64,000 nucleotides of DNA from Catenovulum agarivorans YM01 (GCF_000281085.1 NZ_JH767523.1:1-64000); one strand, 5' to 3'. Shown: positions 8,250 through 18,426, counted from the stretch's first letter. Notes: generated by a model from the letters alone, not told the origin. A program made the numbers and translations.

Positions 8250-9929
8250 ATGACTATTAAAAACATGTTACGAATGGCTTTTGGAGTCACGATCGCGATC
8301 GCTATTGCTTTACTGCTGGTGGTTTTGATGTTGAAGGGGAATTTGACTGACAGTTTTGTGGCTGGAGAACAGAGATACAAGATCAGTCATATGGCGAAGT
8401 TAGCTAAAGAAAACTCAATTGAACTGACTACTTTGGCTCGGCAATATGTAGCGACACTCGATGACAAATATAAAAATCAATATGACTTATTGGTAGATCA
8501 AATACAGGGCAAAGCCGCGTATCCTGATGGTATAACTCGTGCGTATTTAAATAGATTGCGAGATGAGGGCGTCGACAAAAATGCGCTGGTTCACTTGGAA
8601 GAGTCTGTTTCTTTATCTATGAATTTAGTCAATACCGAAGTAGCCGCATTTAATTTAGTCGCAGATTTTACCCACAAAGATATATCAGATTTAACAGCGC
8701 AGGAAAGACAACAGTGGTTGCAAGCTATGGATATGCTCAATAACCCAGCATATATGCGAGAAACAACAAAAATTATGGCGCCAGTCGATAAATTTGTGAA
8801 AGCTTCTGAAGGTGCAAGTCAGCTAGCATTGCAGAGAGTTCAAGCAAGTGCTGACACCATTAGTTTATTTAGTATAGTTGCAGTGTTGGTGATAATTGCT
8901 TTATTGATACTCTGTTACTTGTGGCTAGAAAAAAATGTCATTCGGGTTACCCAGCTACTGACGGCAAAAGCGCAAAAAATAGCTCAGGGAGATTTAACCC
9001 AGCATATTCAACTCAAAGGTGAAAACGAATTGGCTCAATTAGCGTATGCATTTAATTTAATGGTGAGTAATTTAAGCGATCTGTTAAAAACAATTCAGTC
9101 GCAGTCAGAAATCGCTAAAAATGCCGCGAGTAAATTAAGTGATATCGCTAAACAATCGGCTGAATTGACTACAAAACAAGATTCAGCAATTGAGGTTATA
9201 TCTAGTTCAATCTACGAAAACTCAACGGCAGTCAAAGAAGTTGCCGGAAATTGTAGCGAGGCTGCTCAATCAGCGACTCGGGCTGATGATGTAACATGTG
9301 GTGGGCTACAAATTGTTGAAAAAAGTATCCAATCCGTTCGCTTGGTATCGGACGCACTCAATCAGGCAACTCACGATTTAGTTGATTTAGAAACATCCGT
9401 TAAGGATGTTGCGGCTATATTAGACGTTATTAATAATATTGCGGAACAAACCAATTTATTGGCGTTAAACGCGGCTATTGAAGCAGCACGAGCAGGCGAA
9501 CAAGGACGAGGGTTTGCAGTGGTTGCTGACGAGGTGCGGACATTAGCTAAACGCACGCAAGAATCGACCACAGAAATCCAACGCAAAATAGGTGCATTAC
9601 AGAGTGTTACTAATGCTGTGTCTGAACAAATTCAAACGAGTGATTCTCATGCCAAACAGGCGGTGGATAATTCTCAACAAGTTGGTGAAATTTTACGGGA
9701 AATTCAGCAGTTGGTCACAAACATTAATCAAATGAATACCTCAATAGCAGCAGCATCTGAAGAGCAAACTCAAGTATCAGATGATATTGCTGAGCGCTTA
9801 GTGGTTATTCACGATGGTTCTAAAATAGCAAATGGTCAAAGTCGTTCTGTTTCGGAGTCATCTGCACAGTTAACCAAAATCGCTAATTTGTTGGCTCAAG
9901 AAACTAAACGATTTAAGTTGAATCATTAA
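8250..9929 (+). CDS. Methyl-accepting chemotaxis protein
   Basis: Transmembrane chemoreceptor of 559 residues that passes ligand signals to CheA/CheW. TM1 is at about 9-29. A helical periplasmic sensor covers 30-203, and TM2 is at about 205-228. HAMP spans 229-282, and the cytoplasmic signalling domain runs to the end. The hairpin tip [32 protein letters not shown] (399-430) is fully conserved. The sensor looks like a four-helix-bundle type, not Cache, so the ligand cannot be guessed. No C-terminal CheR-tethering pentapeptide is present. It is transcribed alone; position beside a pectin lyase is suggestive only. Confidence 0.93.
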   Translation: MTIKNMLRMAFGVTIAIAIALLLVVLMLKGNLTDSFVAGEQRYKISHMAKLAKENSIELTTLARQYVATLDDKYKNQYDLLVDQIQGKAAYPDGITRAYLNRLRDEGVDKNALVHLEESVSLSMNLVNTEVAAFNLVADFTHKDISDLTAQERQQWLQAMDMLNNPAYMRETTKIMAPVDKFVKASEGASQLALQRVQASADTISLFSIVAVLVIIALLILCYLWLEKNVIRVTQLLTAKAQKIAQGDLTQHIQLKGENELAQLAYAFNLMVSNLSDLLKTIQSQSEIAKNAASKLSDIAKQSAELTTKQDSAIEVISSSIYENSTAVKEVAGNCSEAAQSATRADDVTCGGLQIVEKSIQSVRLVSDALNQATHDLVDLETSVKDVAAILDVINNIAEQTNLLALNAAIEAARAGEQGRGFAVVADEVRTLAKRTQESTTEIQRKIGALQSVTNAVSEQIQTSDSHAKQAVDNSQQVGEILREIQQLVTNINQMNTSIAAASEEQTQVSDDIAERLVVIHDGSKIANGQSRSVSESSAQLTKIANLLAQETKRFKLNH

Positions 9930-10072
9930 AAAACGCTAGATTAATCTGTATGATTGAGAAATTTTCATCATTAGCTTGCAATAAAAGCCTGATCAAACAG
10001 TAGGCATTGTGCGTAGTTCATACTACAATACGCGACTTTAATACTTTACTGTGCTTTTTAACAGGAGAAACC

Positions 10073-11329
10073 ATGTTAACTCGTGACATGAATATTGCTG
10101 ATTTTGATCCAGATTTATGGCAAGCCATTCAAGAAGAAACGGTTCGTCAAGAAGAACACATTGAGCTTATCGCCTCTGAAAACTACGCAAGCCCACGCGT
10201 TTTAGAAGCTCAAGGCTCTCAATTAACTAACAAATATGCTGAAGGTTACCCAGGCAAACGTTATTACGGTGGCTGTGAGCATGTAGATGTTGTTGAGCAA
10301 TTAGCAATTGATCGTGCAAAAGAGTTATTTGGTGCTGATTACGCAAACGTACAGCCTCACTCTGGTTCTCAAGCAAATGGTGCTGTTTTCCAAGCTTTAT
10401 TACAACCAGGTGATACAGTTTTAGGTATGAGCCTAGCGCACGGTGGTCACTTAACCCATGGTGCTCACGTAAACTTTTCTGGTAAACATTACAATGCAAT
10501 CCAATACGGATTAAACCCAGAAACAGGTGAAATTGATTACGAGCAAGTTGAAGCTTTAGCTTTAGAGCACAAACCAAAAATGATTATTGGTGGTTTTTCA
10601 GCTTACGCATTAGTCGTTGATTGGGCTAAATTACGTGAAATCGCAGATAAAGTAGGTGCTTACCTTTTAGTTGATATGGCACACGTTGCAGGTTTAATCG
10701 CAGCTGGCGTTTATCCTTCACCAATGCAATACGCTGACGTGGTTACTACAACTACCCACAAAACTTTAGCTGGTCCTCGCGGTGGTTTAATCTTATCTGC
10801 TAAGAAAGATGAAGACCTATACAAAAAGCTAAACAGTGCTGTATTCCCAGGTGGCCAAGGTGGTCCTTTATGTCACGTTATCGCGGCTAAAGCTGTTGCT
10901 TTCAAAGAAGCAATGCAGCCTGAGTTTAAAGCTTACCAACAACAAGTTGTTAAGAATGCACAAGCTATGGTTGAAGTATTAAACCAACGTGGCTACAAAG
11001 TAGTTTCTGGTAAAACTGAAAACCACTTATTCTTAGTTGATTTAATCGACAAAGACATTACTGGTAAAGATGCTGACGCTGCATTAGGCCGCGCAAACAT
11101 TACAGTAAACAAAAACTCTGTACCAAACGATCCACGTTCACCATTTGTAACTTCTGGTTTGCGTATCGGTACACCTTCAATCACGCGTCGTGGTTTCAAA
11201 GAAGCTGAAGCTAAAGATTTAGCTGGCTGGATTTGTGATGTGTTAGACAACATCAACGACGAATCTGCTATCGAAGCAGTTAAAGAGAAAGTTAAAGGTA
11301 TTTGTCAAAAATTACCTGTATATGCTTAA
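10073..11329 (+). CDS. glyA: Serine hydroxymethyltransferase
   Basis: PLP enzyme that converts serine and tetrahydrofolate to glycine and 5,10-methylene-THF, the main one-carbon source. It has 418 residues from ATG 10073, which is preceded by AGGAGA; the longer GTG frame from 10007 is not needed (E. coli GlyA is 417). The N-terminus [15 protein letters not shown] and the motif [10 protein letters not shown] are typical. The PLP lysine is in [14 protein letters not shown] (about residue 229). Codon use is unusually even, as in a highly expressed gene. A G+C-rich hairpin follows, then nrdR. Confidence 0.98.
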   Translation: MLTRDMNIADFDPDLWQAIQEETVRQEEHIELIASENYASPRVLEAQGSQLTNKYAEGYPGKRYYGGCEHVDVVEQLAIDRAKELFGADYANVQPHSGSQANGAVFQALLQPGDTVLGMSLAHGGHLTHGAHVNFSGKHYNAIQYGLNPETGEIDYEQVEALALEHKPKMIIGGFSAYALVVDWAKLREIADKVGAYLLVDMAHVAGLIAAGVYPSPMQYADVVTTTTHKTLAGPRGGLILSAKKDEDLYKKLNSAVFPGGQGGPLCHVIAAKAVAFKEAMQPEFKAYQQQVVKNAQAMVEVLNQRGYKVVSGKTENHLFLVDLIDKDITGKDADAALGRANITVNKNSVPNDPRSPFVTSGLRIGTPSITRRGFKEAEAKDLAGWICDVLDNINDESAIEAVKEKVKGICQKLPVYA

Positions 11330-11357
11330 TAGTTATACACTTTCTGATTGAACAACG

Positions 11358-11374
11358 GGCCGCTTTATGCGGCC
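11358..11374 (+). terminator. Hairpin between glyA and nrdR
   Basis: GGCCGC-TTTAT-GCGGCC forms a 6-bp G+C stem 28 bp after the glyA stop. It is followed by TGATTGCATTTT, a weak U-rich tract, so termination may be partial and allow read-through into nrdR and the rib operon. Confidence 0.55.
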
Positions 11375-11398
11375 TGATTGCATTTTGAGGTAAACAAA

Positions 11399-11860
11399 AT
11401 GTATTGCCCATTTTGTGCAGCACAAGACACTAAAGTAATTGATAGCCGTTTGGTTGCTGAAGGTCACCAAATTAGGCGTCGTCGTCAATGTTTCGAATGC
11501 CAAGAAAGATTCACCACATTTGAAACCGCTGAGCTTGTAATGCCACGAATTATTAAAAACGACGGTAATCGTCAGCCTTTCGACGAAGATAAATTACGAG
11601 CAGGTTTAATGCGTGCGTTGGAAAAACGCCCGGTTAGTGCTGAGCATATCGAAACGCTCATCACTCAATTAAAATCGGCTTTACGCGCAACAGGTGAGCG
11701 TGAAGTTGAAAGCAAAATGATTGGCAATATTCTGATGGAAAAACTTAAGGAAGTAGACCAAGTTGCCTATGTGCGTTTTGCTTCTGTATACCGTAGTTTC
11801 CAAGATATTAAAGAATTTGGCGAAGCCATCGCCGGGTTAGATGATAAATCAGCAAAATAA
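11399..11860 (+). CDS. nrdR: Transcriptional repressor NrdR
   Basis: ATP/dATP-sensing zinc repressor of ribonucleotide reductase genes. It has 153 residues from ATG 11399 (GAGG site 8 bp upstream), matching the usual length of about 150; the frame opens earlier at 11378 without a good site. The zinc ribbon uses C3, C6, C31 and C34 (MYCPFC...QCFEC). An ATP-cone follows from about residue 49 ([16 protein letters not shown]). It is the first gene of the rib/nusB/thiL/pgpA cluster, a standard position in gammaproteobacteria. Confidence 0.97.
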   Translation: MYCPFCAAQDTKVIDSRLVAEGHQIRRRRQCFECQERFTTFETAELVMPRIIKNDGNRQPFDEDKLRAGLMRALEKRPVSAEHIETLITQLKSALRATGEREVESKMIGNILMEKLKEVDQVAYVRFASVYRSFQDIKEFGEAIAGLDDKSAK

Positions 11861-11887
11861 TCTAAGCTAATAGATCAAGTAAATAAA

Positions 11888-13012
11888 ATGCAGGTTGCAA
11901 CTAATATGTCGGCGCTTTATAAGCAAGACTTTGAATACATGGCTAGAGCCATCCACCTAGCTGAAAAAGGCCAATACACCACAAGCCCAAACCCTAGAGT
12001 GGGCTGTGTGATTGTAAAAGAGCAAACCATAGTTGGTGAGGGTTACCACATTCGTGCAGGCGAAGGCCATGCTGAAGTGAATGCTCTTAAACAAGCAGGT
12101 GAGCAAGCTCAAGGTGCAACTGCATATGTCACACTTGAACCATGTAGCCATTTTGGCCGTACACCACCGTGTGCCCAAGCTTTAATCAAAGCAGGCATAA
12201 AAAAGGTGGTAGTGGGTATGACAGATCCAAACCCACAAGTGAGTGGCCGTGGTATTGAAATGCTGCGCGAAGCTGGCATTCAAGTAATAGAGCCTTGTTT
12301 AGAGCAAGACTGCAAAAATTTAAACCCAGGTTTTATTAAACGCATGACTGAGAATATGCCATATGTGCGTTTAAAATTGGCCTGTAGTTTAGATGGCCGT
12401 ACAGCTATGGATTCAGGTGAAAGTCAGTGGATCACTAGCGCTGACGCCAGGCGTGATGTGCAAACATACAGAGCGCGCAGCTGTGCAATTTTATCTGGTT
12501 CTGGCACTGTATTGGCGGATGATCCAAGTTTGAATGTACGCGAGTCTGATTTAAATTTTGAATATGCACATCAGCCTATTCGCCAGCCAATTAAATGTAT
12601 TATCGATAATCAGCTAAAAATAACCCCTGATTTAAAATTGTTTGAGAATGATGCTCAAGTGTATTTACTCTCAAACAAATCGCGCCAACAAGCCCTACCA
12701 GAAAACTGCCAAGCCATTCAACTTAATCAACAAAGTGCTAAAGTTGATTTGCATGAGGTAATGGCTGAGCTTGCAAATAAACAAATCAATGAAATTTGGG
12801 TTGAAGCTGGGGCTAAATTGGCAGGCGCTTTAATTAAAGAAAACTTGGTTGATGAGTTGATTATTTACCAAGCTCCCATATTAATGGGTGAGAATACTTT
12901 TGGTTTGGTTAACCTTCCTGAATTAACCGAATTAAAACAAGCGGTAAGATGGCAATATGTAAGCCAAACTCGTGTTGGTCAAGATTTAAAATTAGTATTA
13001 AAGGCAATATAA
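11888..13012 (+). CDS. ribD: Bifunctional riboflavin deaminase/reductase RibD
   Basis: Catalyses two steps of riboflavin synthesis: deamination of the GTP-derived pyrimidine, then NADPH reduction of its ribose side chain. It has 374 residues. The deaminase zinc site is visible as H61-A-E63 with PCSHFGRTPPC (C86, C95). The reductase domain starts near residue 155 (PYVRLKLACSLDGRTA). ATG 11888 has little ribosome-binding site; ATG 11906 is a possible alternative giving 368 residues. It lies 27 bp after nrdR and 3 bp before ribE. Confidence 0.95.
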   Translation: MQVATNMSALYKQDFEYMARAIHLAEKGQYTTSPNPRVGCVIVKEQTIVGEGYHIRAGEGHAEVNALKQAGEQAQGATAYVTLEPCSHFGRTPPCAQALIKAGIKKVVVGMTDPNPQVSGRGIEMLREAGIQVIEPCLEQDCKNLNPGFIKRMTENMPYVRLKLACSLDGRTAMDSGESQWITSADARRDVQTYRARSCAILSGSGTVLADDPSLNVRESDLNFEYAHQPIRQPIKCIIDNQLKITPDLKLFENDAQVYLLSNKSRQQALPENCQAIQLNQQSAKVDLHEVMAELANKQINEIWVEAGAKLAGALIKENLVDELIIYQAPILMGENTFGLVNLPELTELKQAVRWQYVSQTRVGQDLKLVLKAI

Positions 13013-13015
13013 CCC

Positions 13016-13669
13016 ATGTTTACAGGTATTGTTGAAACCGTAGGTAACATCAAAGCGGTTAATCAAAAAGCAGGTGATTTTGAAATAGTCATCGAGAGTC
13101 AGTTAGATTTATCAGACGTTCAGCTCGGTGACAGCATTGCCGTAAGTGGAGTTTGTTTAACCGTAACCAAATTACAAGGGCAAAGCTTTTTTGCTGATGT
13201 GTCGGCGGAAACGATAAAAAGAACTAAAATTGGTCAATTGCCAATTGGTGGTCAAGTTAATTTAGAAAAAGCCTGTACGCCAAATACAAGGCTAGGCGGA
13301 CACATTGTCAGTGGCCATGTTGATGGAGTAGCTCATGTAACGAGCATATACGCCAATGCCAATGCAACTGACTATTGGTTAGAATCGCCAGCGAATTTAG
13401 CGCATTACATTGCTGAAAAAGGCTCTGTTACTTTAGATGGTATCAGCTTAACTGTAAATGAAGTTGCTGGTAACCAATTTAGATTAACCATTATTCCGCA
13501 TACCAGTGAGCGTACGGCAATCAGCAACTGGCAAGTTGGCTCAGGGGTAAATTTAGAAGTTGATGTAATCGCGCGTTATTTAGAAAGACTTATGCAAGGG
13601 CGTGCAGAAGGCCAAGCTACTTCGGGCGTAACATTAGATTTGCTGCATAAAAGCGGCATGATCAAATAA
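13016..13669 (+). CDS. ribE: Riboflavin synthase alpha chain
   Basis: Catalyses dismutation of two 6,7-dimethyl-8-ribityllumazines to riboflavin. It has 217 residues in two homologous lumazine-binding barrels (about 1-97 and 98-195). The N-terminal MFTGIVETVG is diagnostic, and each barrel has its GDSIAVSGVCLTV or GSVTLDGISLTV motif. The trimerising C-terminal helix follows. It is packed 3 bp after ribD and 9 bp before the next gene, so it is cotranscribed. Confidence 0.96.
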   Translation: MFTGIVETVGNIKAVNQKAGDFEIVIESQLDLSDVQLGDSIAVSGVCLTVTKLQGQSFFADVSAETIKRTKIGQLPIGGQVNLEKACTPNTRLGGHIVSGHVDGVAHVTSIYANANATDYWLESPANLAHYIAEKGSVTLDGISLTVNEVAGNQFRLTIIPHTSERTAISNWQVGSGVNLEVDVIARYLERLMQGRAEGQATSGVTLDLLHKSGMIK

Positions 13670-13678
13670 GGGTATTCA

Positions 13679-14791
13679 ATGAACTTAAACAGCGCAGCAG
13701 AAATTATTGAAGATATTCGTCAAGGCAAAAGTGTTATTTTGATGGATGACGAAGATAGAGAAAATGAGGGTGACTTAATTGTTGCCGCCGAGCATTGCAC
13801 CCCTGAAGTTATCAACTTTATGGCAACACATGGCCGCGGATTAATTTGTTTAACTTTAACGCGAGAGCGTTGTGAGCAGCTAGATTTGCCATTAATGGTG
13901 GATAGAAACAAAGCACAATTTGGGACAAATTTTACTTTATCTATTGAAGCCGCTACAGGTGTGACAACGGGTATTTCTGCTGCTGATCGTTCACGTACCG
14001 TTAGAGCTGCGGTTGCCCGTGATGCACGTCCTGATGATATTGTGCAGCCTGGTCATATCTTCCCAATTATGGCGCAAGATGGTGGTGTATTAAATCGTGC
14101 TGGCCATACAGAAGCTGGTTGTGATTTAGCCCGTTTAGCTGGTTTAGAGCCTGCAGGTGTGATTGTTGAAATTTTAAATGAAGATGGCACTATGGCACGC
14201 CGTCCAGAATTAGAAAAATTTGCTAAAAAGCATGATTTAAAAATTGGCACCATTGCTGATTTAATTGAGTACCGCAACAATACAGAAACCACAATCGAAA
14301 AAATCGCAGAATGTAAATTACCAACTAAATATGGTGAATTTGATTTAGTGACTTTCCGCGACACGATTGATGGTCAAGTGCATTTTGCGTTGAAAAATAC
14401 TGATATTGACCATGAAACTCCAGTTTTAGTGCGTGTGCATGTTACCCATGTATTTGGTGACTTATTGCAGTCGGTCCGTGAAGAATCGCGCGGATGGGAG
14501 TTAGGTTGTGCGCTTGAACGTATCTCTAAAGAAGGTGGTGTTTTGGTATTACTCGGTAAAAACGAAACCCCAGAAGAACTTATCGCCAAAGTTAGAGCAT
14601 TTGAAGCAGAAGATGCGGGCAAACCTGCGCGCCGCACGGCAAATTGGCGTGGCTCGTCACGCACTGTGGGCGTAGGTTCACAAATTTTAGCTGCACTCAA
14701 TGTGGGTAAAATGCGCTTGTTGAGCTCACAGAAAAAGTATCATTCACTCGGTGGATTTGGATTAGAAGTGGTTGAATACGTAGAAGAGTAA
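13679..14791 (+). CDS. ribBA: DHBP synthase with degenerate GTP cyclohydrolase II-like domain
   Basis: The N-terminal half (1-200) is 3,4-dihydroxy-2-butanone-4-phosphate synthase, which makes the four-carbon unit of lumazine. RENEGD (27-32), THGRGLICL and [26 protein letters not shown] are intact. The C-terminal half (about 205-368) has the GTP cyclohydrolase II fold, but the three-cysteine zinc site and catalytic region are replaced by [20 protein letters not shown]. That domain is therefore very unlikely to hydrolyse GTP, and a separate ribA should exist elsewhere. This matches the RibBX type described in Shewanella and relatives. It is cotranscribed with ribE; a gap of 86 bp follows. Confidence 0.92.
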   Translation: MNLNSAAEIIEDIRQGKSVILMDDEDRENEGDLIVAAEHCTPEVINFMATHGRGLICLTLTRERCEQLDLPLMVDRNKAQFGTNFTLSIEAATGVTTGISAADRSRTVRAAVARDARPDDIVQPGHIFPIMAQDGGVLNRAGHTEAGCDLARLAGLEPAGVIVEILNEDGTMARRPELEKFAKKHDLKIGTIADLIEYRNNTETTIEKIAECKLPTKYGEFDLVTFRDTIDGQVHFALKNTDIDHETPVLVRVHVTHVFGDLLQSVREESRGWELGCALERISKEGGVLVLLGKNETPEELIAKVRAFEAEDAGKPARRTANWRGSSRTVGVGSQILAALNVGKMRLLSSQKKYHSLGGFGLEVVEYVEE

Positions 14792-14877
14792 TCAAGTATC
14801 AACATATGGTTATTTTTTTGGTAGAATCCACGCCAATTTGATATCGAATAGATTTATAAGTTTATAAGGTTAATTAC

Positions 14878-15342
14878 ATGCAAGTTATTGAAGGTGCATT
14901 TCCAGCACAAGGTAAAAAGTTTGCGATTGTTGTATCTCGTTTTAACGCATTTATTGTTGAAAGTTTAGTTGAAGGTGCAATCGACACTTTAAAGCGTCAT
15001 GGTCAAGTAAAAGACGAAGACATTACTATCGTTCGTTGCCCTGGTGCATATGAATTGCCATTAGTTGCGAAGAAAGTAGCTGAAAGCAAAAACTACGATG
15101 CAATTATTGCATTAGGCGCGGTTATCCGTGGTGGTACGCCACATTTTGATTTCGTAGCAAACGAGTGTAACAAAGGTTTAGCGCAAGTGTCTTTAGACTA
15201 CAACTTACCAGTTGCATTTGGTGTATTAACAACAGATTCTATTGAACAAACTATCGAACGTGCTGGTACCAAAATGGGTAACAAAGGTGGCGAAGCTGCA
15301 TTAAGCGCGTTAGAAATGGTTAACGTTTTAGCTCAGCTATAG
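14878..15342 (+). CDS. ribH: 6,7-dimethyl-8-ribityllumazine synthase
   Basis: Condenses the pyrimidine and four-carbon precursors to lumazine, forming a 60-mer or pentamer. It has 154 residues. Motifs are [39 protein letters not shown] (catalytic His in the last) and [24 protein letters not shown]. Codon use resembles glyA and suggests good expression. The 86-bp gap upstream holds TAGAAT at 14822-14827, a possible -10 of an internal promoter. A TAAGG site precedes ATG 14878. Confidence 0.97.
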   Translation: MQVIEGAFPAQGKKFAIVVSRFNAFIVESLVEGAIDTLKRHGQVKDEDITIVRCPGAYELPLVAKKVAESKNYDAIIALGAVIRGGTPHFDFVANECNKGLAQVSLDYNLPVAFGVLTTDSIEQTIERAGTKMGNKGGEAALSALEMVNVLAQL

Positions 15343-15352
15343 GAGTAGGGCA

Positions 15353-15772
15353 TTGAAACCTTCTCATCGTCGTCGCTCGCGTGAGCTTGCTACACAGTCT
15401 GTATACTCTTGGCAGGCTTCAGGCAATAGAGCCGTAAATATCATTGAATCTACAATGGAAGAAGTAGATGTTAAGAGTTTTGATGTAAACTTTTATCGCA
15501 GCTTAGTCACTGGCACGGTAAATAATGCTAAAGACTTAGATGTTGCTTTTCAGGATTATTTAGATCGCCCATTGGATGATTTAGATATGGTTGAACGTGC
15601 GATTTTACGCGTAGCAACATATGAGCTAGTGCACTGCGTTGATGTACCATACAAAGTGGTCATCAACGAAGCAATTGAAATTGCCAAAACTTTTGCCGCA
15701 GAAGACAGCCACAAATTTATCAATGGTGTGTTAGATAAAGCGGTTAAAAAATTACGTCCATTCGGTAAGTAA
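15353..15772 (+). CDS. nusB: Transcription antitermination factor NusB
   Basis: All-helical RNA-binding protein that pairs with NusE (S10) on boxA to promote rRNA antitermination. It has 139 residues. It starts at TTG 15353 with AGGAG 7 bp upstream; the N-terminus MKPSHRRRSRELATQSVYSW aligns directly with E. coli NusB, so the non-ATG start is well supported. It lies 10 bp after ribH and 3 bp before thiL, the usual arrangement. Confidence 0.96.
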   Translation: MKPSHRRRSRELATQSVYSWQASGNRAVNIIESTMEEVDVKSFDVNFYRSLVTGTVNNAKDLDVAFQDYLDRPLDDLDMVERAILRVATYELVHCVDVPYKVVINEAIEIAKTFAAEDSHKFINGVLDKAVKKLRPFGK

Positions 15773-15775
15773 TAG

Positions 15776-16765
15776 ATGGCCGAATTTGAGCTTATCGCTC
15801 AGCATTTTTCATTCGGCCATAAGCCAAACACAGTCGTTTTAGATAAAGGAGACGACTGTGCTTTGATTAAACCCAACCCGTCATCCTCTAATCTTCTAGC
15901 AATTACCACAGACTCGTTAGTTGCGGGTACACACTTTTTAGCTGATATCTCTCCTAAAGCACTTGCCAGCCGAGCACTTAATACCAATTTAAGCGATTTA
16001 GCTGCAATGGGCGCAACCCCCAAATGGTATAGCCTAGCGTTAACTTTGCCAAAAGACATTGCGAATAACCAAACTTGGTTAAGCGAATTTAGCCAGCAAC
16101 TTGCTGCGTTAAGTGAAGAATATGGCTGTTATTTAATTGGTGGTGATACCACATCTGGCCCACTGGCTGTCACTATTAGCATTATTGGTGAAGTAGAACA
16201 CAGCCAAGCTATGCTTAGAGAAAATGCTCAAGTTGGCGATTTGGTGTGTGTGACTGGTAGTTTGGGCGATGCTGCTGGTGGTTTACAGTTTGTATTGGAT
16301 AAAGATTTAACAGCAGTAAAACCTGTATATAAACAGCATTTGTTAGCTAGGTTTAATCACCCAACACCTAGAGTCGCTTTTGGTTTAGCTGTGAAACAAT
16401 ATGTATGCTGCGCAATAGATATCTCAGATGGTTTAGTTGCCGATTTATCACATATTGTAAAAGCCTCACAAGTATCAGCTGAAATTGAGTTATCACAGTT
16501 ACCTGTGTCAGATGCATTAGTCGGCCAATTTGGTCAAACTCAAGCTTGCCAATATGCTGCGACGGGTGGGGATGACTACGAGCTATGTTTTACCGTCAAT
16601 CCACAACACTTAATGGATATAAATAAAATTGCAGAGCAAACCGGCATTGCAGTAACTGTAGTCGGTAGAATTACAGAATCTGACCAAAGTAACCACAGTG
16701 TAACCACTTTATTAAACGGGCAGGTTCAGCAGCTAACACAATTGGGATATCAACATTTTGCTTAA
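15776..16765 (+). CDS. thiL: Thiamine-monophosphate kinase
   Basis: Phosphorylates thiamine monophosphate to the active cofactor thiamine diphosphate. It has 329 residues of the AIR synthase-related ATP-binding fold shared with PurM. Visible motifs are KGDDCALI, TTDSLVAGTHF, LAAMGATPKWYSL, IGGDTTSGPLAVT and DISDGLVADLSH. It lies 3 bp after nusB and overlaps pgpA by 8 bp, so it is translationally coupled. Start ATG 15776. Confidence 0.96.
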   Translation: MAEFELIAQHFSFGHKPNTVVLDKGDDCALIKPNPSSSNLLAITTDSLVAGTHFLADISPKALASRALNTNLSDLAAMGATPKWYSLALTLPKDIANNQTWLSEFSQQLAALSEEYGCYLIGGDTTSGPLAVTISIIGEVEHSQAMLRENAQVGDLVCVTGSLGDAAGGLQFVLDKDLTAVKPVYKQHLLARFNHPTPRVAFGLAVKQYVCCAIDISDGLVADLSHIVKASQVSAEIELSQLPVSDALVGQFGQTQACQYAATGGDDYELCFTVNPQHLMDINKIAEQTGIAVTVVGRITESDQSNHSVTTLLNGQVQQLTQLGYQHFA

Positions 16766-17270
16766 TTTTTTGTCTAAATTGCAGATTAAACCTGAATTAA
16801 AAGCCATTAGCTGGAAAAATCCGATTCACTTTTTAGCTTTGGGTTTTGGCTCTGGTTTAGCACCAATTGCGCCTGGTACTTTTGGTACAGTTGCGGCTAT
16901 TCCGGTTTATTTGTTATTGGCTTTTACACCTAACTGGTTTTTTCTAGCGTCCATTATCGCCTTTGCAATCGCAGGTTTTTACATTTGTGGTTATACAGCC
17001 AATAGTTTAAAAACACATGATCACCCAGCAATTGTTTGGGATGAAGTTGTAGGTTATTTAATTACTGTGTTTGCGATGCCGTTTAATTGGCAGACTGTGG
17101 TGGTGGGTTTTATTCTATTTCGCATATTTGACATTTTAAAACCTTGGCCAATTAGATGGTTGGATAAATTTGTGCATGGCGGTATTGGCATTATGTTGGA
17201 TGATATAGTGGCGGGTTTATTTGCCTGGGTGTGTTTATTTGCTTTGTATCATTATGGATGGTTATTGTAG
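16758..17270 (+). CDS. pgpA: Phosphatidylglycerophosphatase A
   Basis: Inner-membrane phosphatase that makes phosphatidylglycerol from phosphatidylglycerophosphate. It has 170 residues with about four membrane helices. The PgpA signature is intact: GFGSGLAPIAPGTFGTVAA near the N-terminus, WDEVVGYLIT, and IMLDDIVAGLFAW near the end. It starts at TTG 16758 inside the thiL stop region; a second in-frame TTG lies at 16770. It is the last gene of the cluster, followed directly by the 143-bp tandem repeats. Confidence 0.93.
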   Translation: MLNFLSKLQIKPELKAISWKNPIHFLALGFGSGLAPIAPGTFGTVAAIPVYLLLAFTPNWFFLASIIAFAIAGFYICGYTANSLKTHDHPAIVWDEVVGYLITVFAMPFNWQTVVVGFILFRIFDILKPWPIRWLDKFVHGGIGIMLDDIVAGLFAWVCLFALYHYGWLL

Positions 17271-17274
17271 CTCC

Positions 17275-17560
17275 GAATTTAGCTATGGAGGCAAGGGGTA
17301 ATTTAGAGCAAAACCTCTTTTTCATGGATGAAAAAGCGGAGCGTACAAGGACGTATTTACAGCGTTTTTGCGAAAATTATCCCTTGCCTTCATGGCGTAG
17401 AAGTGGAAATAAACTGGGAATTTAGCTGTGGTTGTTAAGGGATGATTTAGAGCAAAACCTCTTTTTCATGGATGAAAAAGCAGAGCGTACAAGGATGTAT
17501 TTACAGCGTTTTTGCGAAAATTATCCCTTAATGACCATGGCGTAGAGGCAGAAATAGGTA
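17275..17560. repeat. Tandem duplication of a 143-bp unit with REP-like palindromes
   Basis: Two head-to-tail copies (17275-17417 and 17418-17560) fill the gap between pgpA and the next gene. An inner 86-bp core (17300-17385 and 17443-17528) differs at only about three positions. Each core contains the hairpin CTTTTTCAT-GG-ATGAAAAAG and the conserved GAGCGTACAAGGA and TTTACAGCG blocks. Longer outer arms close each unit: GGCAAGGG...CCCTTGCC in copy 1, TTAAGGGAT...ATCCCTTAA in copy 2. Outer arms differ between copies while pairing is kept, so base-pairing appears to be under selection. Related copies lie at 42262-42351 and 42498-42550. Confidence 0.85.
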
Positions 17561-17568
17561 GGGGATTT

Positions 17569-18405
17569 ATGTTAGAAGCAATTGATTATACAAGTGATAA
17601 TGCTGCACAAGAATTTGCAAGATCGCTTAAAGAAATAGGTTTTGCGGTTTTAAAAAATCATCCTTTAGAAAAAACGCAAGTCACCCATTTATATCAACAA
17701 TGGCAAGGGTTTTATAGCTCAGAAGCTAAGTTTGATTATGCTTTTAATAAAGATCGCCAAGATGGTTTTTTCTCAACCGAAAAAGCCGAAACAGCCAAAG
17801 GCGCCTCAGTCAAAGACATCAAAGAATACTTCCATTTTTACCCTTGGGGTCAATGCCCAGAAAACCTTAAACCGGATACGCTTAAATACTACCAACAAGC
17901 TAACCAACTTGCCTGTACTTTGTTAACTTGGGTTGAGCAATATACACCAGCGCATATAACAGATAAGCTCAGTGAGCCGTTGTCGAATATGATACTTGAC
18001 TCAGATATGACTATGCTGCGCATTTTGCACTATCCACCTTTTGCCGGTACAGAGGCACAAGGAGCTATTCGTGCCGCAGCACATGAAGATATCAATTTAC
18101 TCACCATTTTGCCCGCTGCGACTCAATCTGGCTTGCAGGTAAAAGACAAAAACGGTCACTGGTTGGATGTACCAGCAGAATTCGGTTATTTAATTATTAA
18201 TACTGGCGATATGTTACAAGAAGCTTGTGAACATTATTACCCATCAACCACACATAGAGTGGTAAACCCAACGGGTGAAGCAACTACTCAATCACGTATA
18301 TCCATGCCATTGTTTTTACATGCAAGGCCTGATGTGGTTTTATCTGAAAGATATACAGCAGGAAGTTATTTAAAACAAAGATTAAAAGAGTTAGGTGTAG
18401 AGTAA
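17569..18405 (+). CDS. 2-oxoglutarate/Fe(II)-dependent oxygenase, isopenicillin N synthase-like
   Basis: Protein of 278 residues from ATG 17569 (TAGGGG site); the longer frame from 17512 starts inside the repeat and is rejected. The fold is that of isopenicillin N synthase-like dioxygenases. The iron ligands are HED (AAHEDINLLT, about H171/D173) and the H of TTHRVVNP (about 228). The 2-oxoglutarate-binding R-x-S is in SRISMPLF (about 241-243). Family members oxidise varied small molecules; the substrate here is unknown. It is not obviously linked to neighbours and is bounded by the repeat array and a hairpin. Confidence 0.85.
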   Translation: MLEAIDYTSDNAAQEFARSLKEIGFAVLKNHPLEKTQVTHLYQQWQGFYSSEAKFDYAFNKDRQDGFFSTEKAETAKGASVKDIKEYFHFYPWGQCPENLKPDTLKYYQQANQLACTLLTWVEQYTPAHITDKLSEPLSNMILDSDMTMLRILHYPPFAGTEAQGAIRAAAHEDINLLTILPAATQSGLQVKDKNGHWLDVPAEFGYLIINTGDMLQEACEHYYPSTTHRVVNPTGEATTQSRISMPLFLHARPDVVLSERYTAGSYLKQRLKELGVE

Positions 18406-18426
18406 AAAAAGGCCAGTAAACTGGCC
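18404..18426 (-). terminator. Rho-independent terminator of sulA
   Basis: GGCCAG-TAAA-CTGGCC hairpin. On the minus strand the stem is followed by seven T residues (18404-18410), giving a standard terminator for the leftward sulA transcript. It also lies 5 bp beyond the oxygenase stop on the other strand and may insulate both genes. Confidence 0.75.

Noticed and set aside
11341-14877. FMN riboswitch in front of riboflavin genes
   Set aside because: I looked for the conserved RFN stems upstream of ribD, ribBA and ribH and saw none; the intergenic gaps are too short (under 90 bp).
17231-17425. A 64-codon frame across the pgpA end and the first repeat
   Set aside because: It starts inside pgpA and runs into the repeat unit, so it is explained by both.
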